64,000 nt of DNA from Ornithodoros turicata (Eukaryota > Arthropoda > Arachnida > Ixodida > Argasidae). Location of the stretch: contig NC_088209.1 of NCBI RefSeq assembly GCF_037126465.1, positions 1,860,001 to 1,924,000 on the forward strand, written 5' to 3'. Under the pieces are notes generated by a model. That model had not been told where the DNA came from. It made no database searches and was given only the letters and a program-made list of their open reading frames with translations. Both the position numbers and the translations under genes were made by a program. How positions within the stretch are numbered: position 1 is the stretch's first letter; each line of letters opens with the position of its first letter. Of the stretch, positions 1-10,977 are shown piece after piece.

Positions 1-1393
1 CTTTAGTGGATATATATATCTGTAATATATATCTGATATATCTATAATACAGCGATTGTGCCCCACATTCTTTTCTTAAGAGTTGCGCAGTGTCATACCT
101 TTAAGGGTGGTAATGGCTTATCACCAATCTCAGCCCAAAAATGTGTGAAGTTCACCCTGTACCTGTCACCGTGACCACTGTTCAACCCTGGACATATATG
201 GGTCCTGACTTTACCACCCTGGTTCTCAAACGTATATACCGAAATGTCCAAAAATGTAAATAAAATAAATTGTTTTTCTCACAATGGAGAAGGCTTAATT
301 CATATTATTTTGGAAATCTCGCTCACTTCTTTGCAGAGTTGTGTAGACTAATTGTTGTCTAGCGAAACACGTGTTCGAGACAGTCATACATTCATTACCA
401 CTGAGTAAATGTACGAATTCCAGATTACTTCGTCAGTTATGGTTACAGATTACATTGTAGTTACACGTTACGGAACATTGTACTTTGACTTCAGGCTAGT
501 TCCATCTCAAATCAAACAATCCGGTACACTTGATGTCTCGAATGGAGGAGAAAAAATATATGTCGAAGCCATCAGTTAGTTAGGAGAAATAAACGCTTTC
601 AGAATTCTCTGCGCTGCGCGGTTCGGGAAATAGGAGAGGAGGAGAAACTGCCTCTCAGAAGACGATGTCGTCGCGCGCAGGTTTGAGCGTTCCCTACAAG
701 GCTATTTCTTATCGCATCGTAGTAATTTCTTGATCTGGCTTTAGACCATCTAGGGCACAATAGGCTCCTGGGTTGGCAGTAATGTGTCAGTTTTTGTTTG
801 TCTGCAAAAAAATATTAAAGTTGATTCAAAGCGTCGAAAAGCACCATATTCACTGCAACTTTGCGGGCGATGTAAAAAACGCGTAAGATTGAACTTCATG
901 CCGTTTAATTTGTCGTTCATGGGACTATCGAATTATATATAATTTGCTACTCTACTCTCTCGGGAACGTAAGCGCATACCACCGAAAAATGACCAATTTC
1001 GGAAGTCTTTATCTAAAAAACCCCACCAAAACTTGCCTCAAAAATTGTATATGTATTAGTTAGTCCCTTTGACTATGCACAGAAGAAAAATCAAAATTCG
1101 GACTTGATCGGTAGGCGCACTGTGATTTTTTTGCCACCCCTATACGCGGAGCGCATTCAAGCAGTGGCACCGTGTCCCGCGTGTTGCGAAATCGAATTTT
1201 CCAAAGACACTTTCAACTTATGTCTTTACATGAAAGTAATTGCTACAGTTTGAAGCCGTTCTGAGCGTTTATGTTCATAACAGTGTTGTAATCGCTGAAT
1301 GTAGATTGTGGGACAACCAGATGTGCTAGCACTTTTTGCGGGATGTCAAACATCCATTGCAAGTGCTGGGAGCCTTCAAGTTCAACAAGCAAG
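1..1393. other. Unassigned AT-rich DNA
   Basis: No ORF or RNA gene is recognisable here. The first 50 bases are TA-rich microsatellite-like sequence. The remainder has the mixed composition of decayed repeats, with several poly-T and poly-A runs. I see no protein family and no delimitable element. Confidence 0.6.
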
Positions 1394-1431
1394 TTCCATG
1401 ATTTCATTCTTTGTAGAATGAAATCATGGAA
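1394..1431. repeat. Perfect 17-bp hairpin at the composite edge
   Basis: TTCCATGATTTCATTCT (1394-1410) is followed by the loop TTGT and then its exact reverse complement (1415-1431). Immediately downstream, 1424-1457 contains two near-identical copies of an ATCATGGAA-(G/A)TCGCGGA motif. The structure sits about 20 bp outside the left edge of the large inverted repeat. It could be an element terminus, a repair scar or an unrelated palindrome. Confidence 0.6.
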
Positions 1432-2419
1432 GTCGCGGAATCATGGAAATCGCGGAGGGTTGCCCGAGCGCTTATCGGCGAGGGGAGGGCTGCGTGCGCG
1501 CTTACACTCTCACATTTTTCAGCCTGGGCCAACTTCTTTCGTCATTTCTCTGCCTGGGATGACTTCAATCGCAATTTTTTTCCCGCTACAACAGGTGTCC
1601 AGTGGGCGGTTTACATGCAAAGGATAGCCATACACAAAAGTACAAGTGAAAATATATTTATTAAAGTCATTAGTGTCAGGAGTTATGTTATGACTCTGTG
1701 TGAAGGAGAAGAACTTAGCCAAAACATCTGATGCAATAGCATTGAAGGGGCATCACAATTTTTTTTATTAGTGATAATCACACAAGTTTTCAATTAAGAA
1801 GAAGGTGTAGCACATCTTAATCAAATGAGATATGTTTAATCAATATGATTACAATCAAAATTAAAAGTTTTATTATAAAAAGTCTAACATTATTATACGT
1901 GGCCACCATAGTGGAGCTTTAATTACAAGTGCCGATAGATGTATGTAATTAATTGCGGACAGCAGAGAACCTGGAAGATCATGGGACACGAATGACAAGA
2001 ATGACACGAACACAAGAGGAAATAAAATCTATAACACTACATTTAACCAAAGAAGACAACCAAAGAACAACAGAGGACGAGCACAATCTATCATTTTAAC
2101 TCTCATAAAATCATCCTCATGACTTAATCTAGTCTAACCCCATACAATATTCATTCTAAGAGGCACTACAAACCTCACTTTGGTTTATGAATCCAACACA
2201 AAAAATGATATTAAAAAATGAACTTCACTGCATAACACGCTCCTAGCCAACAACCAGCTCTAATAATATCTGCCCTGATTTGTTGAAGACGGGAGGCGTA
2301 CGCCTGTTTTGTGACAGTTATGAATATTTTCGAGCGCAATAGGGCAGATAAGTTGATTATTCCAACATTACAGAACTTTTAGTTAATCAATTTCTTATTA
2401 AGTAAACAGCATAGACATA

Positions 2420-3190
2420 CGGAAACAATGAGAAACAAAACGATCAACAGCTAGCATTAATTGAGAGCCAAAACAATGCACAATCCAACGTGTAAACAAC
2501 AGACACATGCTGGGAAATAATTGAAAAAGAATCTATCAAAACAAGAAACATGCACTGAATAGCAGAGAAACACTTTGAACGGCACAATATCCACACGTAA
2601 ACAAGCACACACGCAAGGAAACAATTAGAAACACGATCAACAGCTAATCGAGAACCAAAACCCATCACATAAACAAGAGGTACACAAAGGATAAATAATT
2701 GAAAAAGAATCTATCAAAACGAGAAACATGACGAATTTAATACAGCACAGAGCTAACGCTGAATACCAGACAAACACTTTGAACGGTGCATCATCCACAC
2801 GTCAACAATAGATACATGCAAGGAAATAATGAGAAACAAGATGACCAGCTAATAGAGAGCCAAAACAGTGCACAATCCAACGTGTCAACAACAGACACAT
2901 GCAGGAAAATAATTGAAAAAGAATCTATAAAAACGAGAAACATGCACGGATGAACAGCAGAGAAACACTTTGAACGGCACACCATCCACACGTAAACAAT
3001 AGGTACATGCAATGGAATAATGAGAAATACAATCAACAGCTAATAGAGAACCAAAACCCATCACGTAAACAAGAGGTACACAAAAGAAAATAACTGAAAA
3101 AACAATATATCAAAACGATAAACATGCACAGATGAATAGCAGAGAAACGCTTTGAACGATGCATCTGCCAACATGTAAACTACACACAGG
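2420..3190. repeat. Four-copy tandem repeat in left arm, units about 180-205 bp
   Basis: The motif CACTTTGAACGG or a close variant recurs with TTTGAAC near 2574, 2778, 2969 and 3151, giving spacings of about 204, 191 and 182 bp. Each unit also carries a variant of AATAATTGAAAAAGAATCTA and an AACGAGAAACATG-like block. The same four units occur inverted in the right arm. Short ORFs across this stretch are by-products of the repeat. Confidence 0.8.
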
Positions 3191-3272
3191 AAAATAATAG
3201 TGAAACAAACTATCAAACATTAATAAATTGAAATGGAAGTAATCTAACTTTTGAACTATCATAAAATCATCC

Positions 3273-3812
3273 TTGCGACCTAACAATATAGAATTTTCAT
3301 CATACTCAGGCACTATAAACATTACCTTGACAGAGGTATCAAAAACACGCAGCACAACTAAGCTTTACACAGTACAGCCAGACTTGAGACCGGCAGGGTC
3401 ACTCTCTCCCTCTATACACCACAAAAGCAAAGATACCGCACATCCCTTGTCAATCTGTGGAGTGGGGAAACCCTCTCTCTTTTTCACATTCTTTCCTCCA
3501 AAAGGAAATATTCTTTGGACCGGTGTACAGAGGCGAAATTTTTTATTGATCGCAAATAGACATTGCAATTATTCGATTCTCAAGAACACAATAAGAATTC
3601 TACCAACAAACAATAGCACGCAAAAAAGCAAAGAATATACTTTTATGTCAGTGCAAACTGCTTTTAGAGAAACATTATCTAAGCAAACGAGAAATATTAT
3701 CGGCGCAAACAATACTCAACAAAAACGAGAAACGCTGCATTTAATGCATTTCAGATCTGACACAACTATTATGCATACATTATTCTCAACTCACAACATA
3801 TCAATCGAGTAA
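3273..3812 (+). other. ORF of unknown nature, also open in the opposite arm
   Basis: The ORF is 179 codons. Its central 125 or so codons are also open in the right-arm copy (9937-9548, minus). Shared short motifs include SPSIHHKSKDTAHPLS and TFFPPKGNILWTGVQ. I see no signal peptide, membrane segment or known domain. Many differences between the copies change the amino acid (for example Cys/Trp, Ala/Gly, His/Tyr), so there is no sign of selection for protein. It is probably a chance ORF in repeat DNA. Confidence 0.25.
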
Positions 3813-4073
3813 ATATCTGAAGCAAAGAGAGAAAGTCAAATTTATTCAATGATAGACACACTACGCATTTGAAAACGAGAATCAAATTTAATTCCATCGT
3901 TTTATGATAACTTTGTAATAGTATTTTCTACATGCAGAAGCCACAAACAACTCATCTGAAATGCAAATTAATGTAAAAGTTTGCTACAGTGAAAATCAAC
4001 GCACACAACTTAAAAATACTTTCCCAACTAGTAGAATATTTTTATTAATATCAATCGAGCAATCATCTGAAGC

Positions 4074-4848
4074 AATTGCTAAAATTTATCAGATCACATT
4101 CCGGAGCAGTAGTGATATATCACACATCACTAAGTGTTTAATTAAAATTTGAACTGCTGCCGCAATTTACGAACTGAGTTGTAGAAAGTGTAATTTCACA
4201 GCTTCAGCTGGCTCACTTTGATACGCGAAGGTTTTAAGAACTCTTTCACGATGACAAAGAATTTAATCGAGTGTATTGATATTTTCTATATACTCTATAA
4301 CGTAATGTGAATTCTCCATATCGCGGATAGTAAAAGTTACGAATATTTTTTGAACTAAATTTACTTAAAACTCGAAGAAATGGTCACCCGCGTCGTCGAA
4401 TGCGTTTCGGCAACACGCCGTGCAGCGTTTCCCGGTCACCGTTTCGAAACCGAACGCGATTCGGCGCCCGACGCGTTAACGCGGCACCCCACGAGAGCGT
4501 GTTCCTTTCTTCCGGAAACGGGTTCTACGACGCGGGTGAACATTTCTTCGAGTTTTAAGTAAATTTCGTTCGAAAAATATTCGTAACTTTTACTATCCGC
4601 GACATTGAGGATTCACATTACGTTATAGAGCATATAGAAAATATCAATACACTTGATTAAATTCTTTGTCATCGTGAAAGAGTTCTTAAAACCTTCGCGT
4701 ATCAAAGTGAGCCAGCTAAAGCTGTGAAATTACACTTTCTACAACTCAGTTCGTAAATTGCGGCAGCAGTTCAAATTTGAATTAAAAACTTACTGCTGTG
4801 TGATAGTCACCACTGCTCCGGAATGTGATCTGATAAATTTTAGCAATT
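4074..4848. repeat. 775-bp foldback palindrome with CpG-rich core
   Basis: AATTGCTAAAATTTATCAGA (from 4074) is matched in reverse complement at the other end, finishing with TTTTAGCAATT (4848). The two arms (about 4074-4400 and 4540-4848) pair along almost their whole length, with a few indels. The unpaired centre (about 4400-4540) is GC- and CpG-rich within very AT-rich arms. The palindrome begins exactly where the 2.6-kb inverted-repeat homology ends. A nested foldback element is one reading. An original hairpin centre of the larger element is another. Confidence 0.8.
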
Positions 4849-5398
4849 AATGTACAAACAAATATCTTGTATACAATGTGTGACTATATAGACAGCTTTT
4901 TAATCTATATCTTAAAAAATTGTAAGAAAGAGTGTACAGTTTTGACTTTGACAATTTAAACAAGAACCTTTGGTGTTGGAGTTTGCATTTTGTTTCATTA
5001 TGAGCTAAAATCTTCTAAAATTAAAGTATGTCCTTCCCATTTGTAGTGCCTCATATGCCGTGACATAATGAATAGACTCATAGTTTTCAGTATGGCTAAT
5101 GAAAAAACCTTGGGTACATTCTGTGAATTGGAGCTTCGTTTATGTGTGCTTATGTGTGGTTAAGTTTGCAAAAGGAATATTTACTTATTATAATTACGTA
5201 TATTCCATTGTGTTTATGCATAGTGCTCATCTTCATTGTATAGTGGTTAAACGTTTCTGATGACAGTTGTGTGATTCGATTCTCCCACAATCTTATTGGA
5301 ACTGTGTGCCGCATGTTATGATGACTAGAATTGTAGACTCCGCCTGCGCATCATGCTTGTCCATCACTTGCATCGCGTCATTTGATAATAGATTCCTT
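4849..5398. other. AT-rich centre of composite, no gene
   Basis: This stretch has no supported ORF. It is unique within the window and not part of either arm. Confidence 0.5.
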
Positions 5399-5692
5399 TC
5401 AATATAGTATTGTTAACTGTCCAATCGTTTGAGAAAATATATGCACTGTGCAATTTAATTCATAAAATAAGCTTTCGCAAAATATTAGTGATCCTCTTTT
5501 GTAAACAAAGATTGATGTAACATGCCTCCAAATTTCTATTAACGATTCTTCTCCAATTCTTTCCTTCGGGTGTCGGTGTTGTATAGACTGTGGTCGTGTA
5601 AAACCTCTTTGATTACCGGCGCTGATTCCATGCGAAGATCCTTGTACATAGTGTGGAATAAACGTCTCCTTAGCAATCTTCAATCTGATCAT
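5399..5692 (-). CDS. Unrecognised 97-aa ORF
   Basis: This minus-strand ORF lies between the inverted arms, just downstream of two other minus-strand ORFs. The translation is mixed basic and hydrophobic (it contains GNQRGFTRPQSIQHRHPKER) with no domain I can name. Being in line with its neighbours is the only support for it being a gene. It may be a chance ORF. Confidence 0.2.
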   Translation of the reverse strand: MIRLKIAKETFIPHYVQGSSHGISAGNQRGFTRPQSIQHRHPKERIGEESLIEIWRHVTSIFVYKRGSLIFCESLFYELNCTVHIFSQTIGQLTILY

Positions 5693-5792
5693 AAGCTGTT
5701 TTCGTTGCGATGTGTAGAATACATTACAGTGATGACAAAGAATACAATTATTATTTCAATTATACACTTGTTTATTTCGATAAATTACAGTT

Positions 5793-6143
5793 CTATTCCA
5801 AACTCTGAAGTTTTCGTTTGTTGTCTTGATTGATGAATTCCGAAGACATCAAGCAGTTTATTCTGATTATTGGGCGCTTGAATCCAGCGTTGATTAACGC
5901 AGTTGATATGTTGTCGCCGTGTTTGTATCCCTTCAACAATTTGCACTTTGTCGCGATGAACTTGCACAGTCTCTTATTGATGTTTCCTTTCTTTGTATGA
6001 AGATTCTTGAATGGCGTACAAGAGAGTATTACATGAAACTCGTCCGGTGGTCCACCGCAATTGATATGTTTGTTGAGTTTCAATATGTGATGATACATCA
6101 GACCTTGCACGACAATATTGAACTTCTGTTCATTCGACATCAT
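5793..6143 (-). CDS. Unrecognised 116-aa basic protein ORF
   Basis: The ORF starts with ATG-ATG at 6143 and is the longest ORF with an ATG in the centre of the composite. The product is lysine- and asparagine-rich (contains LHTKKGNINKRLCKFIATKC) with no signal peptide or transmembrane run. I recognise no family. It follows the upstream ORF on the same strand after only about 60 bp, a compact spacing more typical of viral or large-transposon genes than of animal genes. An AATAAA-like signal lies on the minus strand just downstream, near 5770. Confidence 0.3.
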   Translation of the reverse strand: MMSNEQKFNIVVQGLMYHHILKLNKHINCGGPPDEFHVILSCTPFKNLHTKKGNINKRLCKFIATKCKLLKGYKHGDNISTALINAGFKRPIIRINCLMSSEFINQDNKRKLQSLE

Positions 6144-6206
6144 TGACTGATAGAAGAAAATAAATGTGTAGAGGCTCTAGGTGGAATATATCACGTGATA
6201 AGATTT

Positions 6207-6656
6207 TTATGTACTTTCCATTTCAACCGTTAGGTGTAATTTCAACAAATCCGTTATGAATCGTGCGATATAGACTGTTTGTATATGATAATTTGATCTG
6301 ATTCCTTTCTTGATTAATGCAATGCCCATTGCAATGATTACAATTACGTTTGGTCTAGTGTATTTCAATTCTTCGTTAGCAAACCTCAAAAACTCCACCA
6401 TCAATCCCAGTGGTCCTTCCGATGTTGACGTGCAAATATTTTTATAACTACTGTAGATTCGACATACAAGTTATCGCATCATGAATTCCATAATTTGCAC
6501 CATATCTCCGAATACGACCATGTCTAGGACGTGTTGAAATGCAGCGATTATTGAATCGTTTCGAGGCTCCTCCTTTTCGAAGCAGCTTTTTATCAGGTCC
6601 TCCCATGGCCTATGGTAACGAGTACAAAATCCGTCCATCTCTTTAATGTACAGCAA
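6207..6656 (-). pseudogene. Unrecognised ORF broken by one in-frame stop
   Basis: Two open stretches, 6656-6474 and 6470-6207, share one reading frame. A single TAA at 6473-6471 separates them and no other stop intervenes over about 150 codons. The first part contains CTRYHRPWEDLIKSC. The second contains RPNVIVIIAMGIALIKKGIR, a hydrophobic stretch flanked by charge. No clear ATG opens the frame upstream: a TAA lies about 19 codons before the first Met-compatible codon. I cannot assign a family. One stop in a long frame suggests a recently broken gene, or chance. Confidence 0.35.
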
Positions 6657-7088
6657 TTGTCTGTTCTGTTTTGTAGTGTGCCTCGACTCTTAATTAAATC
6701 ATATCGGTGCTAATTTTATTTGTTAAAAATTTATTATGTTATCACGTCTAGAATATTATTAATATCCACCTGACGTGAGAATTATGAAAGTCAATTTACA
6801 AAAAAAGATGTGATGAGCGAGACAAACCTAGAAGAACCCTCAATTCCCGGTTTGAGTTGTTGGAGTTAGTTTATGACTTTGACCACGACCATTGTGGGAT
6901 CCCACTTCTCCCTGCGGGGCGTAACCTTGGCGAAAGTGCATGGGAGCTCAGCTTCCCTCTCTCACTTTCTCTTTTTCTTCTTTCTTTTTTTTTGTTAGTA
7001 GGCTCTGAATGAAAAAGGTGTGTTCCTGTGATGTATCGTCCTGCTTGGGCAGAAAGTGTTTCCCTAAATTAATTACTGCTTTGAGTTT
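6657..7088. other. Unassigned DNA with polypyrimidine tract
   Basis: A pyrimidine-rich run occupies about 6951-6995 (CT-rich, ending in a poly-T). Nothing else is recognised before the right arm starts near 7089. Confidence 0.5.
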
Positions 7089-7397
7089 GCTTCAGATGAT
7101 CGCTCGATTGATATGAATAAAATATTCTACTAGTTGGGAAAGTATTTTTAAGTTGTGTGCGTTGATTTTCACGGTAGCAAACTTTTACGTTAATTTGCAT
7201 TTCAGATGAGTTGTTTGCGGCTTCTGCGTGTAGAAATTGCTGCTGCAAAGTTATCATAAAATGATGTAATTAAATTTGATTCTCGTTTTCAAATGAGCAT
7301 TGTGTCTATCATTGAATAAATTTGACTTTATCTCTTTGCTTCAGATATTTACTCGATTGATATTTTGTGAGTTGAGAATAATGTATGTATAATAGTT

Positions 7398-9555
7398 CCC
7401 AGTCAACACCTACTGTTGGTGGAACGTAGATCTACGTTGTATAATGTTGAATTTAGAATCATAACGCTGAACCAACGCTGTTTCAACTGTACCTGGTCAT
7501 TGGTAGATTGTGAAGATAAAGAAAAACGTTGATTTTTCATGAAAGAATCAACTGTAGTTTTACGCAGCAAATAGTTGCGTTGGCTATACATTGTACCTTC
7601 AACATATTATCACGAATGGAAACCCGTTGCTTCTTCAGCGTGCACCCAATTGTTTCGCACTGTATTTTATTTTTACGTTCCATTGTGCTGTTCGCGTGTA
7701 GAGTAAGGCCTGTATGACGTGGTATTTATATCACTCATGCTGCCATTACTTTTTACCCATATTTGTAAACGACTCATCACGAATCGCACGTATTCAGTAA
7801 ACAAAGAAAAAAAAACATATTTTACGCCATTATAATGATCGGTCACGGAGGTTGAGGGTTATAACAATAAATCAATTTCTCAACAAGCGCGAGCCGAGCG
7901 CAACTACGTCTGCCTCATCGCAATCGACATTCTCTAACCGCCGTTTCAAATAGTCAAGGCTGGCGAGGCGCGTCGTCGTGGCAGTTCGGTAGGATGGACG
8001 ATGGACATTCATTTTGACACAGGGAAAGGTCTTGGGAACGTCAGCATCACGCGTATTTTGTACTGCAATCTCTGGAGCATCGAGGCAGTACTGGCCAATG
8101 CGGTGAACAACTATGTTGAGCGAATGCCGTAGCGTGCGAGAGGCAGCGTTTCTATGTTCTCCGCCCTTCAAGTTTCACAGGTGAGTTTTCTTTCTTCATT
8201 TTGCCTCACTTAAGATATGTGCGTTCTTGTTTTTACAACGATTACATGTGGTTGAAATGTGGTGCATAACAGTTTAGTATCCGAAGTAAACAGCTTTGTC
8301 GTTTTCTGTAGCTGCAGAATCTGGTTGCGTGTCACTGACAAATTTATGCGAACTGTGGGACTGTGTGTGGTGTGCGTTTGTGATATGTAGTTTGGTGTAT
8401 CCGAATGTTTATTAAATATGCTCTGATGATATCCTACTGGGGTCAGGTTTAATGCTGTCTGGATTATGGATGCTGTAAATGCCTTTTCAGTGTCGACATC
8501 AGTTCGCAACGGAGCTTTACTCCATTGTTGCAGTCGCGCGTTCAAACAGTACGTAGCGCAGGTATTTCAGAGGTTGCAAGTTGCAAAATGCAGATATCTT
8601 TGTTCACATCTCTTCGATTCATGCACTATTTTATAGGTGCTCGTGATATCTTGAACTGGGAGTGGTGAAAGCAGCGGTTGCCTATTCTACGAGCAGTCTG
8701 ATAGTACAGATAAGCTTGGCTGCAAAGGAAATGAGTTACCTTTCCACATCTGACTGCGCTAAGGTTCCTTGTTTTTTGTATAACCGCTTATCTGGTTGTT
8801 GAGTGAGCTAGTGTCGCTGTTTGTAGTTTTGCATGAACTAACATCTTCTGTTACAGTTGTCAGAGAGCTTGAACTGCGTGTGATTTCGTCACATCGATAG
8901 ACAGCGTCAAGCATGTGTAAAGGACCTGGTGTCTCTCTACAACAATGAAGAGCAGGGCATAAACCCGAAGACAAAGACATCGCTTTGCTGCTTCCGCATC
9001 ACACCATCTATACTCCGAAAGAGGCTGCGGTAGGTGTCGTGCACGTGTTCCCAGTGGTTGTAGAGTGTCTGTGACGTCTATTTATGGTAGTGTTTGAGCT
9101 GCTATCCCATTAGATGGAATGACCTATGTTATTGGTTATCTTTTAGAGATGACCATTGCGAAGAGGCGTAGCGACCATCCATGTGGTTATTATTATATGA
9201 CCATTATCACTGATTATCTTTTTTGTACATGTTTCATTACTTGATTTAAGATTTTAATATACACGTACATAAACGGTCATGCCCCTCACTATCTTATTGA
9301 ATATTCATTATTATACATTTGCACTACAGTTAGGTTTGGGGATACCTGCGCTTTTGCCCCAGCAGAAGTGGAGTAGCATAATAGGAAGAGGTAGCAATAG
9401 ACAAAGTAGAATAAACAGTAATTCCCAACATTTGGTGAACGTTCTATCAACGTAGAAAAAACGAGAATCTCACAACACCATCGCAGAATCTACGATGGTG
9501 TTGTAGATTTGCAAGGTTATTTCAACGTTGATTCTACGTTTCGTGGTTCACTGGG
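7398..9555. mobile_element. TIR element T1, CCCAGT ends, 2-bp TT target duplication
   Basis: The element opens CCCAGTCAACACC and closes GGTTCACTGGG, so both ends read 5'-CCCAGT(C/G)AAC inward. TT at 7396-7397 and 9556-9557 flanks it. The sister arm has the empty site with a single AA/TT at 3764-3765, which proves insertion of exactly this segment with a 2-bp duplication. Both ends carry short palindromic motifs: AACGTAGATCTACGTT near 7424, and CAACGTTG plus ACGTAGA/TCTACGT variants near 9440-9540. No transposase was recognised, so it is probably non-autonomous. The superfamily is uncertain. Confidence 0.85.
7872..8171 (-). CDS. Unrecognised 99-aa ORF inside element T1
   Basis: A minus-strand ORF in the middle of T1, with arginine-rich N-terminal residues and a leucine- and aspartate-rich C-terminus (contains SLDYLKRRLENVDCDEADVV). 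This part of T1 has a more GC-rich, coding-like composition than the AT-rich ends. It could be a captured exon or transposase relic. I recognise no domain and no catalytic motif. Confidence 0.25.
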   Translation of the reverse strand: MKGGEHRNAASRTLRHSLNIVVHRIGQYCLDAPEIAVQNTRDADVPKTFPCVKMNVHRPSYRTATTTRLASLDYLKRRLENVDCDEADVVALGSRLLRN

Positions 9556-10977
9556 TTCTGTCTGATCTAAAATACATTAAATGCAGCGTTTCTCGTTTTC
9601 GTTGAGTATTGTTTGCGCCAATAATATTTCTCGTTTGCTTAGAAAATGTTTCTCTAAAACCAGTTTGCACTGACATAAAAGTATATTCTTTGCTTTTTTG
9701 TGCGCTATTGTTTGTTGATAGAATTGTCATTGTATTCTTGAGAATCGAATAATTCCAATGTCTATTTGCGATCAATAAAAAATTTCGCCTCTGTACACCG
9801 GTCCAAAGAATATTTCCTTTTGGAGGAAAGAATGTGAAAAAGAGAGAGGGTTTCCCCACCCCACAGACTGACAAGGGATGTGCGGTATCTTTGCTTTTGT
9901 GGTGTATAGAGGGAGAGACTGACCCCACCGGTCTCAAGTCTGGCTGTACCGTGTAAAGCTTAATTGTGCTGCGTGTTTGGATACCTCTGTCAAGGTAATG
10001 TTTATAGTGCCTGAGTAGGATGAAAATTCTATATTGTTAGGTCGCATCGATGATTTCATGATAGTTCAAACGATAGATTACTTCCATTTCAATTTATTAA
10101 TGTTTGATAGTTTGTTTCGCTATTATTTTCCTGTGTGTTGTTTACATGTTGGCAGATGCATCGTACAAAGCGTTTCTCTGCTATTCATCTGTGCATGTTT
10201 ATTGTTTTGATAGATTGTCTTTTCAATTATTTTCTTTTGTGTACCTCTTGTTTACGTGATGGGTTTTGGTTCTCTATTAGCTGTTGATTGTATTTCTCAT
10301 TCTTTCATTGCATGTACCTATTGTTTACGTGTGGATGGTGTGTCGTTCAAAGTATTACTCTGCTATTCATCCGTGCATGTTTCTCGTTTTGATAGATTTT
10401 TTTTTCAATCATTTTCCTGCATGTGTCTGTTGTTTACACGTTGGATTGTGCATTGTTTTGGCTCTCTATTAGCTGGTCATCTTGTTTCTCATTATTTCCT
10501 TGCATGTATCTATTGTTTACATGTGGATGATGCACCGTTCAAAGTGTTTGTTTGCTATTCAGCGTTAGCTCTGTGCTGTATCAAATTCGTCATGTTTCTC
10601 GTTTTGATAGGTTCTTTTTCAATTATTTATCCTTTGTGTACCTCTTGTTTATGTGATGGGTTTTGGTTCTCTATTAGCTGTTGATCGTGTTTCTAATTGT
10701 TTCCTTGCGTGTGTGCTTGTTTACGTGTGGACATTGTGCCGTTCAAAGTGTTTCTCTGCTATTGAGTGCTAGCTCCGTGCATGTTTCTCCCCTTTGGTAG
10801 ATTCTTTTTTCAATTATTTTCCTGCATTTGTCTGTTGTTTACACGTTGGATCGTGCATTGTTTTGGCCCTCTATTAATGCTAGCTGTTGATCGTTTTGTT
10901 TCTCATTATTTCCGTATGTCTATGCTGTTTACTTAATAAGAAATTCCCTATTGCGCCTTCCCTATTGCGCTCGAAAA

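Larger units (their letters stand above)
1452..4076 (+). repeat. Left arm of a 2.6-kb inverted repeat
   Basis: This arm is the reverse complement, with scattered mismatches and small indels, of 7089-12819 once two later insertions in that arm are removed. Homology starts at GCGGAGGGTT (1452), matching the complement of the CCCTCCGC ending at 12818, and stops around CTGAAGCAA (4076), matching the right arm near 7089. The arm holds a four-copy tandem repeat and an ORF that is also open in the other arm. The left arm preserves the empty sites for both insertions in the right arm, at 2327-2334 and 3764-3765. Arms this long with internal tandem repeats resemble foldback-type or long-TIR DNA transposons. 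No transposase was recognised, so the class is unknown. Confidence 0.85.

Noticed and set aside
7398..9555. Tc1/mariner or piggyBac assignment for T1
   Set aside because: The duplication is TT, not TA or TTAA, as shown by the empty site in the left arm.
10256..10684. Hydrophobic ORF (142 codons) that could pass for a membrane protein
   Set aside because: It spans the four-copy tandem repeat of the right arm; the left-arm equivalent is broken into unrelated short ORFs.
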